From Saprospiraceae bacterium (GTDB lineage Bacteria > Bacteroidota > Bacteroidia > Chitinophagales > Saprospiraceae), in NCBI GenBank assembly GCA_016710585.1, contig JADJVN010000001.1, positions 452,315 through 516,314 on the forward strand: a DNA stretch of 64,000 bases, written 5' to 3'. The notes below the pieces were generated by a model. It ran no database searches. It saw only the letters and a list, made by a program, of their open reading frames with translations, and was not told the DNA's origin. This document shows positions 18,353-27,560 of the stretch, piece after piece (position 1 is the stretch's first letter; the number at the start of each line of letters is the position of its first letter). Both the position numbers and the translations under genes were made by a program.

Positions 18353-19930
18353 ATGAAGACAATCATATTAAATTCATTAAAAACACTATTGATCATAATT
18401 TTCTTCTCCAGCAATTCACTTTTTTCGCAGGATACAAAGGCACCAAGTGTAAAAGTTAAATCTGGAATTTTAGAATATAAGATTGAAATGAATGGATATG
18501 CAGTGATTTCTGCTATTTCATTGGATGATGGAAGTATAGATGACACTAGCCCACAGGATAAGCTTAAATTTTATTTTGGTGGTGATACTAGTCTAAAAGA
18601 ATTACGCATTACTTGCAATGACCTTAATATTATTGATTGTAATCAGGAACTTAATATCTTTGTGGAACTCTGGGTTCAAGATGAAGCAGGAAATGCTGAT
18701 TTCGGCTTTACTATTTTGAAGATCGTTGATCGAATTAGTGTTTGTGAGCCTCCTCAATTAAGTGTATCTCATCTTGATGCAAGTAGAAGAAATATTAATT
18801 TTAGTATTGATATATTATATAATGGTCAATTTTTTTCAACACTAATTAGTGGTATAAAATCACTTAAAAATTTTTGTTGTTCAAATAGACTTTTTGAGAG
18901 TCGTCCATTCAAAGAAGATGATGCTGTATCTGGGGTGACGACAGCAGATATCCTTCGAATAAAGAATCATATTCTTGGAAAAAATAAAATAACAGACCCT
19001 TATTTATTGATTGCTGCAGATGTTAATTCAAGTAACAATATAACTGTAGCTGACATTACACAAATGAGAAAATTAATTTTATATGGGAGTAAAATATCCA
19101 AAGATTCATGGACTTTTATACCTAAGGATTATATTTTTCCAGATTCAACTTATCCATATCTTGCCCCAAGGTCGATTGTATGGAAGGACAGTAGCTGTTT
19201 TATTCAGCAGTTTTTTTATTGTATCAAAAAGGGTGATATGCATGCCGATATCAGATCTTTGAATAAAGTCTCTACAAGGGAGAATCGGTCAAAGAATTTC
19301 TTTTATAAAATAAACTCACAAGACGGAGAACTTAGAGTGGATATTTTTCCCGAGCAACAACTTATGTTTAAAAGCTTACAATTTAGTTTAGACATTCCTG
19401 ATGGTCTTGAGATAAGTAGAGTCGAATCTAATTATATGAATATTGAAGCAGAGCATTATCAATTAATAAGACCAAATAAATCATATTTTAATTTCTCTTA
19501 TGATCAATTTGAAGGATGTCATGTTCCTTTTGGACAGCCATTGATGACAATTTATTTTAAAGGAAATACAATAAAAAATATTTCTAGTATAAAATTAGCG
19601 AATCATATTGTTCAATCAGAAATGGTAGATAATAGTGATGAAACGTATACATTGAAAATGGCTGGTACAGAAAATTTATCTGATATTTTTTTGGTTCCAA
19701 ATCCAATTCAAACTCAGGGATGGATTGTCTTTTCAGCTACTAGAAATGAGCAATGCAGTTTAGAAATATTTGATATGCAAAATAGAAAAGTAGAAGAAAT
19801 GAAAATGAGTATTCATGAAGGTTTAAATAAAATTCCAATCGAGCTGATAAAACTTAGCAATGGCCATTATTTTTATAGATTGAATTCACAAGCTGGAATT
19901 CATCAGAATAGATTTATTATTCTTCATTAA
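18353..19930 (+). CDS. Dockerin-like secreted protein with T9SS type A domain
   Basis: A 525-residue secreted protein with signal peptide (LLIIIFFSSNSLFSQ). The N-terminal module (YKIEMNGYAVISAISLDDGS) resembles that of the upstream gene. A dockerin-like double motif follows (SGVTTADILRIKNHILG, then AADVNSSNNITVADITQM). After the shared phrase KKGDMHAD comes a beta-rich domain (LRVDIFPEQQLMFKSLQFSL), similar to the cohesin-fold region of the 34 kb protein. The C-terminus is a T9SS type A domain (IFLVPNPIQTQGWIVFSA to QNRFIILH). It forms a two-gene unit with the upstream short paralogue. Calcium binding by the loops and the partner are inferred, not shown. Confidence 0.78.
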   Translation: MKTIILNSLKTLLIIIFFSSNSLFSQDTKAPSVKVKSGILEYKIEMNGYAVISAISLDDGSIDDTSPQDKLKFYFGGDTSLKELRITCNDLNIIDCNQELNIFVELWVQDEAGNADFGFTILKIVDRISVCEPPQLSVSHLDASRRNINFSIDILYNGQFFSTLISGIKSLKNFCCSNRLFESRPFKEDDAVSGVTTADILRIKNHILGKNKITDPYLLIAADVNSSNNITVADITQMRKLILYGSKISKDSWTFIPKDYIFPDSTYPYLAPRSIVWKDSSCFIQQFFYCIKKGDMHADIRSLNKVSTRENRSKNFFYKINSQDGELRVDIFPEQQLMFKSLQFSLDIPDGLEISRVESNYMNIEAEHYQLIRPNKSYFNFSYDQFEGCHVPFGQPLMTIYFKGNTIKNISSIKLANHIVQSEMVDNSDETYTLKMAGTENLSDIFLVPNPIQTQGWIVFSATRNEQCSLEIFDMQNRKVEEMKMSIHEGLNKIPIELIKLSNGHYFYRLNSQAGIHQNRFIILH

Positions 19931-19952
19931 TGGTTAAAGAATTTTAGTAATT

Positions 19953-20507
19953 CTATTTCCATTTAATATTGCAACCTGCACTTGGAAATTGCAAAGAACT
20001 GATAGATTCATGATTTAAGATTGCATCAAATACATTTCTGATATCTGATCCATTCAATGGTTTTCCATTGCTTGGTCTTGACTCATCCAATCGACCTCTA
20101 TACACCAATTTTAAATCAGCATCAAAAACATAAAAATCAGGAGTACATGCAGCATCAAAGGCTTTCGCTACTTCTTGTGTTTCATCAAAAAGGTAAGGAA
20201 ATGTAAACTCAAAATGATTGGCTAAGTCTTTCATTTTAGAAGGGCTATCCATGGGATATTTTTCGATATCATTTGAGCTTATAGCTATCATTGAAATTCC
20301 CTTCGATTGATAATCTTTGGCAAGTCTGACTAATTCTGGATTTATATGAATCACAAAAGGGCAATGATTGCATATAAATACAATCATGGTGGCTACATTT
20401 GATTTTAATTCTACTAATGATTTCATCGTTCCTGATGTAACATCAAACAAAGTAAAATCTGGAGCTTTGGTGCCCAGCGGAAGCATTATAGAATCAGTAA
20501 GCGCCAT
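19953..20507 (-). CDS. Thioredoxin-fold redoxin (AhpC/TSA-like)
   Basis: A cytosolic thioredoxin-like protein of 184 residues. It opens GTKAPDFTLFDV and has the redox motif CNHCPFVIHI, where the usual CxxC is preceded by a hydrophobic strand (VATMIVFI). A further cysteine lies in AACTPDFYVFD, and another near the end (GCNIKWK). The family acts as a thiol reductase or peroxidase, substrate unknown. The gene starts 11 bases after the SRPBCC gene stop on the same strand, so they are probably one transcript. Confidence 0.88.
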   Translation of the reverse strand: MALTDSIMLPLGTKAPDFTLFDVTSGTMKSLVELKSNVATMIVFICNHCPFVIHINPELVRLAKDYQSKGISMIAISSNDIEKYPMDSPSKMKDLANHFEFTFPYLFDETQEVAKAFDAACTPDFYVFDADLKLVYRGRLDESRPSNGKPLNGSDIRNVFDAILNHESISSLQFPSAGCNIKWK

Positions 20508-20518
20508 TGATTGTTAGA

Positions 20519-21532
20519 TTAATTATTTTTATTATAATCTTCGAGTTCTTTCTTTCTCTTTTCTTCTTCTTCCTTGAGTAAATCTTGAAGTGATTTGTTT
20601 TTGCTTAGAACAGTTTGTCCTTTTCCTTCAGTATAGATAAGATAATAAATATTAGTTTGCCATTTTGAAGTATCAGGCTGCTGTGAAGGAGAAGTGACGT
20701 ACTCTTCAATGATTGGAGATGTGATCACTTGATTGTTTAATCGAAACAAGTAATCTAGTTTTGCATGACCATGGCGTAAAGTATTATATGCATGTACATA
20801 TCCACTTGATGCTTCCCATCCTAGAGTTAAATTTACTGGAGGTCCTGTATATTTAATATTTAATGAATCTAATAGCTTATATATTTTAGGATAGACACGT
20901 GCAAAAAAACTAGGTAGTCTTGATGCTACAACTGGTTCAGTTATTCCTATGTATTTTTTAGATTTGAAGGTTTCTTGTTTTACTCCGAAATTTGAATTAA
21001 CTAAAGATTCAATATACGATTTTAAACCGTTAAGATCTGATTGTAGCATGTTATCAGTTCTTTCTTTAAATCCAATATAAAATGCTCGTTTGAAAAAAGG
21101 AATAGGTTTTTTTAATCTTACAAAAGATTTTACATAGACGCTATGATTACCCTGAGGGATGATTTGAAAATTCATGATTGCGTCAGCGGGAAATTTGCTA
21201 TTTTTATAGAATAATGTAAAAAGCGAATCTTTTTCTGACTCTAAAACTTCCCCATATCCTTTACCATACTTTGAACCATTGAATGTAAAACTAGCGCCTA
21301 TATTGACTTCCCTTCCTCCTGGAGTAAAAACAAGTGATGGATCAGATTCTTTCCAACTAGTCCATTTGGGCCATTCTTTCACATCATTTAGCATCAAATA
21401 TACTAGCGGATAAGATCCTTTAATCACAGCTTCTCGTTCACCTTTGTAGCCAATGGGCCCGAAAAAACAGGCAGCAATGTATAGTAATACACATAAAAGC
21501 ACGAGCAAAACGTAAACTAGCTTTTTTGACAT
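20519..21532 (-). CDS. Membrane-anchored SRPBCC protein with GyrI-like C-terminal part
   Basis: A 337-residue protein with one N-terminal membrane helix (LVYVLLVLLCVLLYIAACFF). Next comes an SRPBCC/polyketide-cyclase-like domain (LMLNDVKEWPKWTSWKESDP) and then a region like the GyrI effector-binding fold (YIGITEPVVASRLPSFFARVY). The C-terminal 35 residues form a charged helix rich in Glu and Lys. Such two-domain proteins are common in Bacteroidota; they probably bind small hydrophobic ligands, but no function is established. It is upstream of the redoxin gene in a likely operon. Confidence 0.8.
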   Translation of the reverse strand: MSKKLVYVLLVLLCVLLYIAACFFGPIGYKGEREAVIKGSYPLVYLMLNDVKEWPKWTSWKESDPSLVFTPGGREVNIGASFTFNGSKYGKGYGEVLESEKDSLFTLFYKNSKFPADAIMNFQIIPQGNHSVYVKSFVRLKKPIPFFKRAFYIGFKERTDNMLQSDLNGLKSYIESLVNSNFGVKQETFKSKKYIGITEPVVASRLPSFFARVYPKIYKLLDSLNIKYTGPPVNLTLGWEASSGYVHAYNTLRHGHAKLDYLFRLNNQVITSPIIEEYVTSPSQQPDTSKWQTNIYYLIYTEGKGQTVLSKNKSLQDLLKEEEEKRKKELEDYNKNN

Positions 21533-21611
21533 GATTGAAATTTTTGCAAAAATAAGTCAAAAAGCTTAGTTATGCTCGTATTAACGTCTTCTTAAAGAAA
21601 TGGAAATTTAA

Positions 21612-22661
21612 TTATTCGTCTCCGCTCTCTTCTCCACCTCCAACAGAAACTGTTTTTGATGAAGCCAACTTTTGGCGGATTTTTTGTTCAATTTCTTTGG
21701 AAACTTCTGGATTGTCTTCCATAAATTGTTTGGCTGAGTCTCGACCTTGAGCTACTTTGGTTCCTTCATAGGCATACCAGCTACCAGATTTTGTCAAGAC
21801 ATTGAGTTCAGCCCCAAGGTCTACTATTTCACCAGATTTGGAGATTCCGTGACCATATTCTATGTCAAACTCCGCTATTCGGAAGGGAGGTGCTAATTTA
21901 TTTTTTACAACTTTAACTTTAACGCGATTCCCAGTAATAGTGCCTTCCTTATCCTTGATTGCAGTTCCACTTCTTCTTATATCAAGACGCATTGAAGCAT
22001 AAAATTTTAAGGCATTTCCTCCAGTTGTAGTTTCAGGATTGCCAAACATGACACCGATTTTTTCTCTCAACTGATTGATAAAAATGCAGCAACATCCTGT
22101 TTTACCAATAGTTCCTGTAAGTTTTCTCAGTGCCTGAGACATCAATCTAGCTTGTAATCCCATTTTGCTATCACCCATTTCTCCTTCTATCTCAGCTTTT
22201 GGCACAAGTGCTGCAACTGAGTCAATGACGATGATATCAATGGCGCCAGATCTGATTAAGTTTTCTGCAATTTCTAAAGCCTGCTCACCATTATCAGGTT
22301 GACTAATCAATAGATCTTCAGTGTTCACGCCTAGTCCTTCTGCATAATTGCGATCAAAGGCATGCTCTGCATCAATAAATGCAGCAATACCTCCATTTTT
22401 TTGGGATTCAGCGATAGCATGGATCGCAAGGGTTGTTTTTCCAGAGCTCTCTGGTCCATAGATTTCGATAACTCTTCCTTTTGGAAATCCACCAACTCCA
22501 AGGGCGATATCAAGCGATATACTTCCAGTGCTTATTTTATCTACTTCATCCACTATTGGTTTGTCACCAAGTTTCATGACGGATCCCTTGCCATAGGTTT
22601 TCTCTAATCTATCTACAGTAAGCTGTAAGGCTTTTAATTTTTCGTCTCTCTCTTTTGACAT
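21612..22661 (-). CDS. recA: Recombinase RecA
   Basis: RecA forms filaments on single-stranded DNA and drives strand exchange and the SOS response. The product has the P-loop GPESSGKTTLAIHAI, the Walker B region IDIIVIDSVAALVPK, the L1 loop EGEMGDSKMGLQARL and L2 with FGNPETTTGGNALKFYAS. The frame begins at 22697, but ATG 22661 (MSKERDEKLKAL) gives the standard start and 349 residues. A -7-like element TACCTTTG (minus strand, 22691-22684) is present 22 bases before this start, without a good -33 box. No LexA operator of a known kind was recognised. Confidence 0.97.
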   Translation of the reverse strand: MSKERDEKLKALQLTVDRLEKTYGKGSVMKLGDKPIVDEVDKISTGSISLDIALGVGGFPKGRVIEIYGPESSGKTTLAIHAIAESQKNGGIAAFIDAEHAFDRNYAEGLGVNTEDLLISQPDNGEQALEIAENLIRSGAIDIIVIDSVAALVPKAEIEGEMGDSKMGLQARLMSQALRKLTGTIGKTGCCCIFINQLREKIGVMFGNPETTTGGNALKFYASMRLDIRRSGTAIKDKEGTITGNRVKVKVVKNKLAPPFRIAEFDIEYGHGISKSGEIVDLGAELNVLTKSGSWYAYEGTKVAQGRDSAKQFMEDNPEVSKEIEQKIRQKLASSKTVSVGGGEESGDE

Positions 22662-22771
22662 ATTAAAATTTATTGTATAGAAGCAAAGGTAATACATAAA
22701 GTCAAGACATAATTATATTTATGTATAATATCCCTATAAATTTATAAAAATTGTCTTAATGGTAAAAGGGA

Positions 22772-23320
22772 CTATTTGACCTGTACACCATCTACTACTC
22801 GCGATAATTCATTGGAATTCATTTCAATGGGTTTCCACTCCTGTCCATATTGCTGCCACGTGGTAAATTCTTCAAAGGTAGAAAACCATATTTGTGTTTT
22901 TCCTTGAGGCGATTTCACCTGTCTTTCCCACCTGCTTGAAATCTTTGTAATGGCTTGACTATTTTTCAGTTCAAATTTACTAAAGGACAATTCATAAAAA
23001 TTGCTTTTTATTATATTATCCCATTCCATTGATAGGAATTTCTGAAATTCTTCCTTATTTAAATTTAAACCATTTCTCTTAAATCGAAATTCATCGGGGA
23101 TGTTTTTTAAATAGAGTTTTTGATCTTTTGCCTTGAGCGCATCGGTCATTTTCATGAGCGTTAGCTCAACTTCAGGCCTAACATCTTCTTTTTTTAGCTC
23201 ATTTGCGAGAACTTTGGATTCACTTGCAGTATTTTGATCTCGTTTTGAAGAGCTGGACTGATTAGAATTGCAGGAATTTAATATAGAAACTAGAATTATG
23301 AATAGAAATGATTTTGACAT
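22772..23320 (-). CDS. Putative lipoprotein of unknown function
   Basis: A 182-residue exported protein with a lipoprotein signal (SFLFIILVSILNSCNSNQ) followed by a Ser/Lys-rich linker. The rest alternates short helices and strands (DALKAKDQKLYLKNIPDEF, ITKISSRWERQVKSPQGKTQ, FEEFTTWQQYGQEWKPIEM). The pattern could fit an NTF2/SnoaL-like fold, but I do not recognise a family with confidence. It lies upstream of recA on the same strand with 110 bases between them. Its promoter side is the long gap that holds the candidate small RNA. Confidence 0.65.
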   Translation of the reverse strand: MSKSFLFIILVSILNSCNSNQSSSSKRDQNTASESKVLANELKKEDVRPEVELTLMKMTDALKAKDQKLYLKNIPDEFRFKRNGLNLNKEEFQKFLSMEWDNIIKSNFYELSFSKFELKNSQAITKISSRWERQVKSPQGKTQIWFSTFEEFTTWQQYGQEWKPIEMNSNELSRVVDGVQVK

Positions 23321-23599
23321 GAATATAAGTTAAGCTATATAATATTAGTATCAATTGAATATTCAAAAGTAATTATAATCTCATATTCAGTTAAGTTTTA
23401 TATATAAGGAGTTTATTAAAATTTGAGTTTTCTGCACTTATTAAACTAATATAATATTTATAAAAGTGATCTTCTAATTTTGAGACAAAATAATTAATAT
23501 GTATAATATATTAATAATCAATATGTTAAAAATATTTTGAAGATCAAATGTGAAATATTTTTAATAAAAGTACAATTTATAAAAAAATTGGCAAGGTTT

Positions 23600-23712
23600 A
23601 TGTATTAATGTTAGTGTCTTCAAAAAGGACAGCGTACCCAAGAACGGTACGAGCAATTTCTGAGGTCGGTTCGCTGGGGGTATGAACCGATCTCTTTTTT
23701 ATTTTAGAAATA
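23600..23712 (+). ncRNA. Candidate structured small RNA with intrinsic terminator
   Basis: Three consecutive hairpins are visible in a 478-base gap: GTCTT/AGGAC-type stem at about 23615-23631, CGTACC/GGTACG at about 23634-23652, and an 11-bp stem GAGGTCGGTTC/GAACCGATCTC at 23671-23703, the last followed by TTTTTT. This segment is clearly richer in G and C than its flanks. Neither flanking gene is on the plus strand, so it is not an upstream leader of a gene here. No Rfam family was recognised; it is not SRP RNA (the GGTCAGG/AAGCAGC apical signature is absent). No perfect TAnnTTTG box was found, so the 5' end is uncertain. Confidence 0.45.
23670..23712 (+). terminator. Intrinsic terminator ending the candidate small RNA
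   Basis: An 11-bp stem (with one G-T pair) around an 11-base loop, directly followed by six T and further T-rich sequence. It is a convincing plus-strand terminator with no plus-strand coding gene before it. Confidence 0.75.
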
Positions 23713-23799
23713 AAGGAAGCTTTGACTAGTATTATAAACACAATTAATTTTTCCTTTTATTGGTCTTTGTAAATTTTAAAAGCAACATATTATCCTCAT

Positions 23800-24696
23800 C
23801 TAATTTTTTTTTTCTTCAAGTTTAAAGCCATTTTTTTCAATTATTTGAAGTAAATATTTTCTATCAAGTATACTATTGCATCTTTTATCATAACCAGTTG
23901 AATCTAAGACTGGCTCATACAAACATAACTTGCCATCTTGTTTCAGAGCCTGATTTATCGAGTGTAGCATTTTTTCTTTTTTTGTAAAATGGTGAAATGA
24001 GTTTCGAATAATAATCCGGTCAAATTGATTTTTGGAGAAATTGGAATTTGATTTAGTGCCTATAATCGTCATTATTTTTGAAGTATCTATTAACTGATAG
24101 TTTTTATTAATTTTTGAGTTAATATAAGAAATGAATCCTTTACTTATTTCATTGATATTGATTTGAACATCTTTATTCAGCATAGCTAAAATAATACTAA
24201 ATGTTCCATTCCCAGCGCCTATTTCACCTATTTTTTGTCCTGATTTAATTTGGTAAAAACCAATTTCAGTAAAAATTGTCGATTTCGGATAAATTGGAAA
24301 TGGATAAGTGGAAGTCAAAGCTCCGGATAAAAACAAATCAATTAACTCTGAATTTGAAGCAATATTTTCAATATCTTCTGTTTTAATTTTGTAAATGAAG
24401 TTACAATACGGGCAATTTTCTTTTGAAATGCGAAGGATGTCTTCGTTTGAATACTTATAGAAATTTTTTAAGTACGTTATATTGAGAATCATGTTACCAA
24501 ATTCGTCACATAGAGTATCTATTTCAGAAAATTTGTTAATTAGAATCCTTAAATTATCGACGGCTCTCACATTATCTGTCAATAATTTAGTTCGATAGTT
24601 TGCCAAGGTTTGAATGATATCTTTTTCAACAATTGAATCACTTTGGCTTTTTAAAAAAATAGGAATCAAAAGCAATATTACCAGGGGTCTTATCAT
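23800..24696 (-). CDS. Class I SAM-dependent methyltransferase with N-terminal signal sequence
   Basis: A 298-residue protein. The methyltransferase motif I is clear (KIGEIGAGNGTFSIILAML), followed by the acidic strand region and motif with FDRIIIRNSFHHF, then QALKQDGKLCLYEP. The N-terminus is a short hydrophobic segment ending in a likely cleavage site (LVILLLIPIFLKSQS), so the enzyme seems to be exported or membrane-bound, unusual because SAM is cytosolic. The middle holds a CPYC motif. The C-terminus is Lys/Glu rich. It stands alone. The substrate is unknown. An alternative is that the hydrophobic start is only a membrane anchor facing the cytosol. Confidence 0.78.
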   Translation of the reverse strand: MIRPLVILLLIPIFLKSQSDSIVEKDIIQTLANYRTKLLTDNVRAVDNLRILINKFSEIDTLCDEFGNMILNITYLKNFYKYSNEDILRISKENCPYCNFIYKIKTEDIENIASNSELIDLFLSGALTSTYPFPIYPKSTIFTEIGFYQIKSGQKIGEIGAGNGTFSIILAMLNKDVQININEISKGFISYINSKINKNYQLIDTSKIMTIIGTKSNSNFSKNQFDRIIIRNSFHHFTKKEKMLHSINQALKQDGKLCLYEPVLDSTGYDKRCNSILDRKYLLQIIEKNGFKLEEKKN

Positions 24697-24814
24697 AAAT
24701 TATTTGTTTTCATTGAAATATTAAATTGAATATCATTAGCAAATATGTTTAAGCAACAGTTATTGAGACTAGATGCCTAAATGTGTAAAAATTCAATCTG
24801 CAAAACTCCGTCAA

Positions 24815-26874
24815 TTACGAATTTGCTTTAACTGTTTCTTTTTTCTTTACCATGGTTAATATAGTAGCGATTGCTACAGTCTCTCCCGATTCATCGTAGA
24901 CATCTACTAGCCATCGGACTATACCTTTTTCAATATCATCCTCACTGCGTTTTTCTTGATCTATTTTCTCTTTTACTGTGAGTCGCACACCTATAGTCAT
25001 TCCTGGGTAGACTGGTTTTGTAAAACGGCATTCATCAAGACCATAGTTAAGGAGTACTGGACCTTTTTTAGCATCGACAAACATACCTGCTGCCTTTGAG
25101 AGAATATAATACCCATGAGCCACACGCCCTGTGAATATGGTACCATCCAAAGAAGTAATATCGGTGTGAGCATAAAAATGGTCACCACTGAGATTGGCAA
25201 AATTGACAATATATCTGCTTCAGTTACAGTATGTTTTCCTGTGATCCATTGATCACCGACTTGTAGTTCTTCGAAGTATTTTCTGAATAAGTGAATCTCA
25301 GATTCTTTTGCTTTGGCATTCTGTTGGTATACATTGGTCACTGCGCTGATCATTGTAGGATCCCCTTGCAATGCTGTGCGCTGTAAGTAATGTTTTACCC
25401 CACGCATTCCTCCCATCTCTTCACCTCCACCAGCACGACCTGGTCCGCCATGTACTAACATAGGCATCGGTGAACCATGTCCTGTGCTCTCTTTGGCACA
25501 AGCCGAGTTAAGGATAAGAATTCGTCCATGATGCGACGCTGCTCCTAATGCATAGTCTCTAGCTATTGTTTTGTCTGAGGTGATTATAGAGCTGACGAGG
25601 GATCCTTTCCCTTTTTTCGAAAGTGCGATAGCCTCATCAATATCCTTATAAGGGATAAGGGTACTTACTGGGCCAAAAGCCTCCAGTTCATGCGTTCCAA
25701 GATATTCGAATGGTCTTTCATTTAACATCAGAATTGGAGACATGAAAGCTCCTTTCATGTGATCGGCTCCTACTACTTGAAGTGGATCTGTATGCCCATA
25801 AACTATTGGAGTAAATTTTGAAAGTTCAGCAACCCTTTCTTTGACTTCCTTGAGCTGTATCTTACCAGCTAAAGCACCCATGCGTACTTCTTCCCGATTG
25901 GGGTTACCAATTACTGTTTGATCTAATCTTGCTGAAAGCGCTTTGAGCACATCTTCGACATATTCTTCAGGAATAATTATCCGACGTATTGCAGTACATT
26001 TTTGTCCACATTTTGCTGTCATTTCACGATGTACTTCTTTAATAAATATTCCGAAATCTTCTGATCCCGGAACAGCATCTTTCCCTAAAATACTACAATT
26101 GAGTGAGTCAGCTTCCATATTAAAAGGGACAGATTCAGATATAATACGAGGATGTGATTTCAACATTCTACCTGTGTGTGCAGATCCAGTGAAAGTTACG
26201 ATATCTTGTGACTCAATATGATCCAAAATATGATGGGCTGATCCGCAGATCAGCTGAAGTGAACCTTCAGGTAAGATGCCACTAGCGACTATATCTTTCA
26301 CCATCGCTTCAGTCAAAAAAGAAGTGATCGTAGCTGGTTTTACAATAGCCGGAACTCCTGCGAGAAGATTTACTGAAATTTTTTCAAGCATTCCCCAAAG
26401 TGGAAAGTTGAACGCGTTGATATGAATCGCCACACCTTCTTTCGGCACCATGACATGTTGAGCCATAAAGCTGCCTCCTTTGGATAATCCGATAGCTTCA
26501 CCATCGACGAAATAGCGCTCATTGGAGAATTTTTTACGAAGGGACGCATAGGCAAATAAAGTTCCAATGCCTCCATCAATATCGATCCAACTATCTGCTT
26601 TGGTTGCACCAGTGAGATAGCTGATGGGATAGTATTTAGCTTTGATTTCAGTGAGATATAGAGCTAGGGCTTTAAGCATTCTGCCTCGTTCATGAAATGT
26701 CATTTTTCGTAATGCAGGACCGCCCCGCTCTCGAGCATATTGCAGCATTGCCCCAAAGTCTAATCCTTGACTTGAAGCAGAATATATTTGTTCGCCACTA
26801 ACTGCATCAAAAAGTGCAGTACCTTCACCTTCTCCAGATATCCAAGTTCCTAATGCGTAGTTTTGTAATTTCAT
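24815..26874 (-). CDS. paaZ: PaaZ-type bifunctional aldehyde dehydrogenase/MaoC hydratase, one frameshift
   Basis: PaaZ opens the oxepin-CoA ring and oxidises the resulting aldehyde in phenylacetate degradation. The N-terminal 520 residues are an aldehyde dehydrogenase (IHINAFNFPLWGMLEKISVN, FTGSAHTGRMLKSH, the catalytic Cys in AKCGQKCTAIRRI). The C-terminal part is a MaoC-like hydratase (FTGRVAHGYYILSKAAGM). The reading frame breaks near 25208-25214 in an alternating AT stretch; in the other frame the sequence continues VNFANLSGDHFYAHTDITSL into the hydratase, as expected. The corrected protein is about 686 residues. No other paa genes are in the window. It is preceded by low-complexity repeats. 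Confidence 0.87.
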
Positions 26875-26876
26875 AT

Positions 26877-26914
26877 TAGTAGTTAGTTTTTAGTAATTAG
26901 TAGTTAGTAATTAG
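26877..26914. repeat. Low-complexity TAGTTAGT-type repeat
   Basis: A run made of variants of TAGTAATTAG and TAGTTAGTA between paaZ and the DinB-like gene. Its reverse complement resembles the CTAACTACTAAGCACTAAC stretch at 54606-54639, which is the target of the insertion sequence. Confidence 0.6.
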
Positions 26915-26998
26915 TTTTATCTTTTAACTATTATCTTTTATCCATTAAGTATTATCTTTTATCTTTTAACTATTATCTTTTATCCATTAACTATTATC
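26915..26998. repeat. 42-base tandem duplication
   Basis: Two adjacent 42-base units (26915-26956 and 26957-26998) differ at one base only. Each unit itself contains two related halves built on ATTATCTTTTAT. The second unit runs 12 bases into the 3' end of the DinB-like gene and supplies its stop codon and last residues. Confidence 0.8.
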
Positions 26999-27460
26999 TA
27001 TTTCTTGAATTCCAAACTGTCTTAAATGATGCTTTCCATGTTTGTAAAGCAAAGCAATCCATAATTCATAATTCAAATCACCAAAAAAAGGATTTCGAAC
27101 GACTAGTGTTTTATCATGAGAAAATGCTTGAAAGAAATCATGAATTTCTGTCTCTAATTCTTGATAAGCTTCTTCTATATGTTCATGTCTGTGATCTGCA
27201 GGTGTCTCACCCATCAAACTATTTTTTGTATTTTCTCTCATTGGCTTATCGCTGAGGATGAAAGCTTGTAGTTTTGGAATATTCTCTAGTGGTGTCAAGA
27301 TCTTTGTGTAGAGATCTTTTCCACTTGCCATGCGAAAAGAATCAGACATGTGCTCTATCATATCATGGACATTCATAACACCCCAAGATCCTTTTGTTGA
27401 GGGATGGATTGATTTTATTTTTTTGAGAAAATCTTGCGATAAAAAAGCTTCTTTTTCCAT
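26987..27460 (-). CDS. DinB-like (DUF1569-type) protein
   Basis: A 157-residue four-helix protein of the DinB/DUF1569 type. It has the three-histidine style pattern of this superfamily (VMNVHDMIEHMSDSF, DHRHEHIEEAYQEL, LLYKHGKHHLRQFG). Members are putative metal-dependent enzymes or thiol-transfer proteins; the role here is unknown. The last residues (EIDNS) and stop are encoded by the tandem repeat. It lies upstream of paaZ on the same strand, with 112 bases between. Confidence 0.8.
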   Translation of the reverse strand: MEKEAFLSQDFLKKIKSIHPSTKGSWGVMNVHDMIEHMSDSFRMASGKDLYTKILTPLENIPKLQAFILSDKPMRENTKNSLMGETPADHRHEHIEEAYQELETEIHDFFQAFSHDKTLVVRNPFFGDLNYELWIALLYKHGKHHLRQFGIQEIDNS

Positions 27461-27512
27461 TCTGCAAATATAGCTGTTGTGTTTGAATATGAAGGACGAA
27501 TAGAATTCTTAT

Positions 27513-27541
27513 TTTGATTTTACATGAATATTCTATATTTG
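27513..27541 (+). promoter_or_regulatory. rmuC promoter (Bacteroidota type)
   Basis: TTTG at 27513-27516, 17 bases, then TATATTTG at 27534-27541, followed by the ATG at 27561. Confidence 0.65.
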
Positions 27542-27560
27542 CAACATATAATTAATTAAT

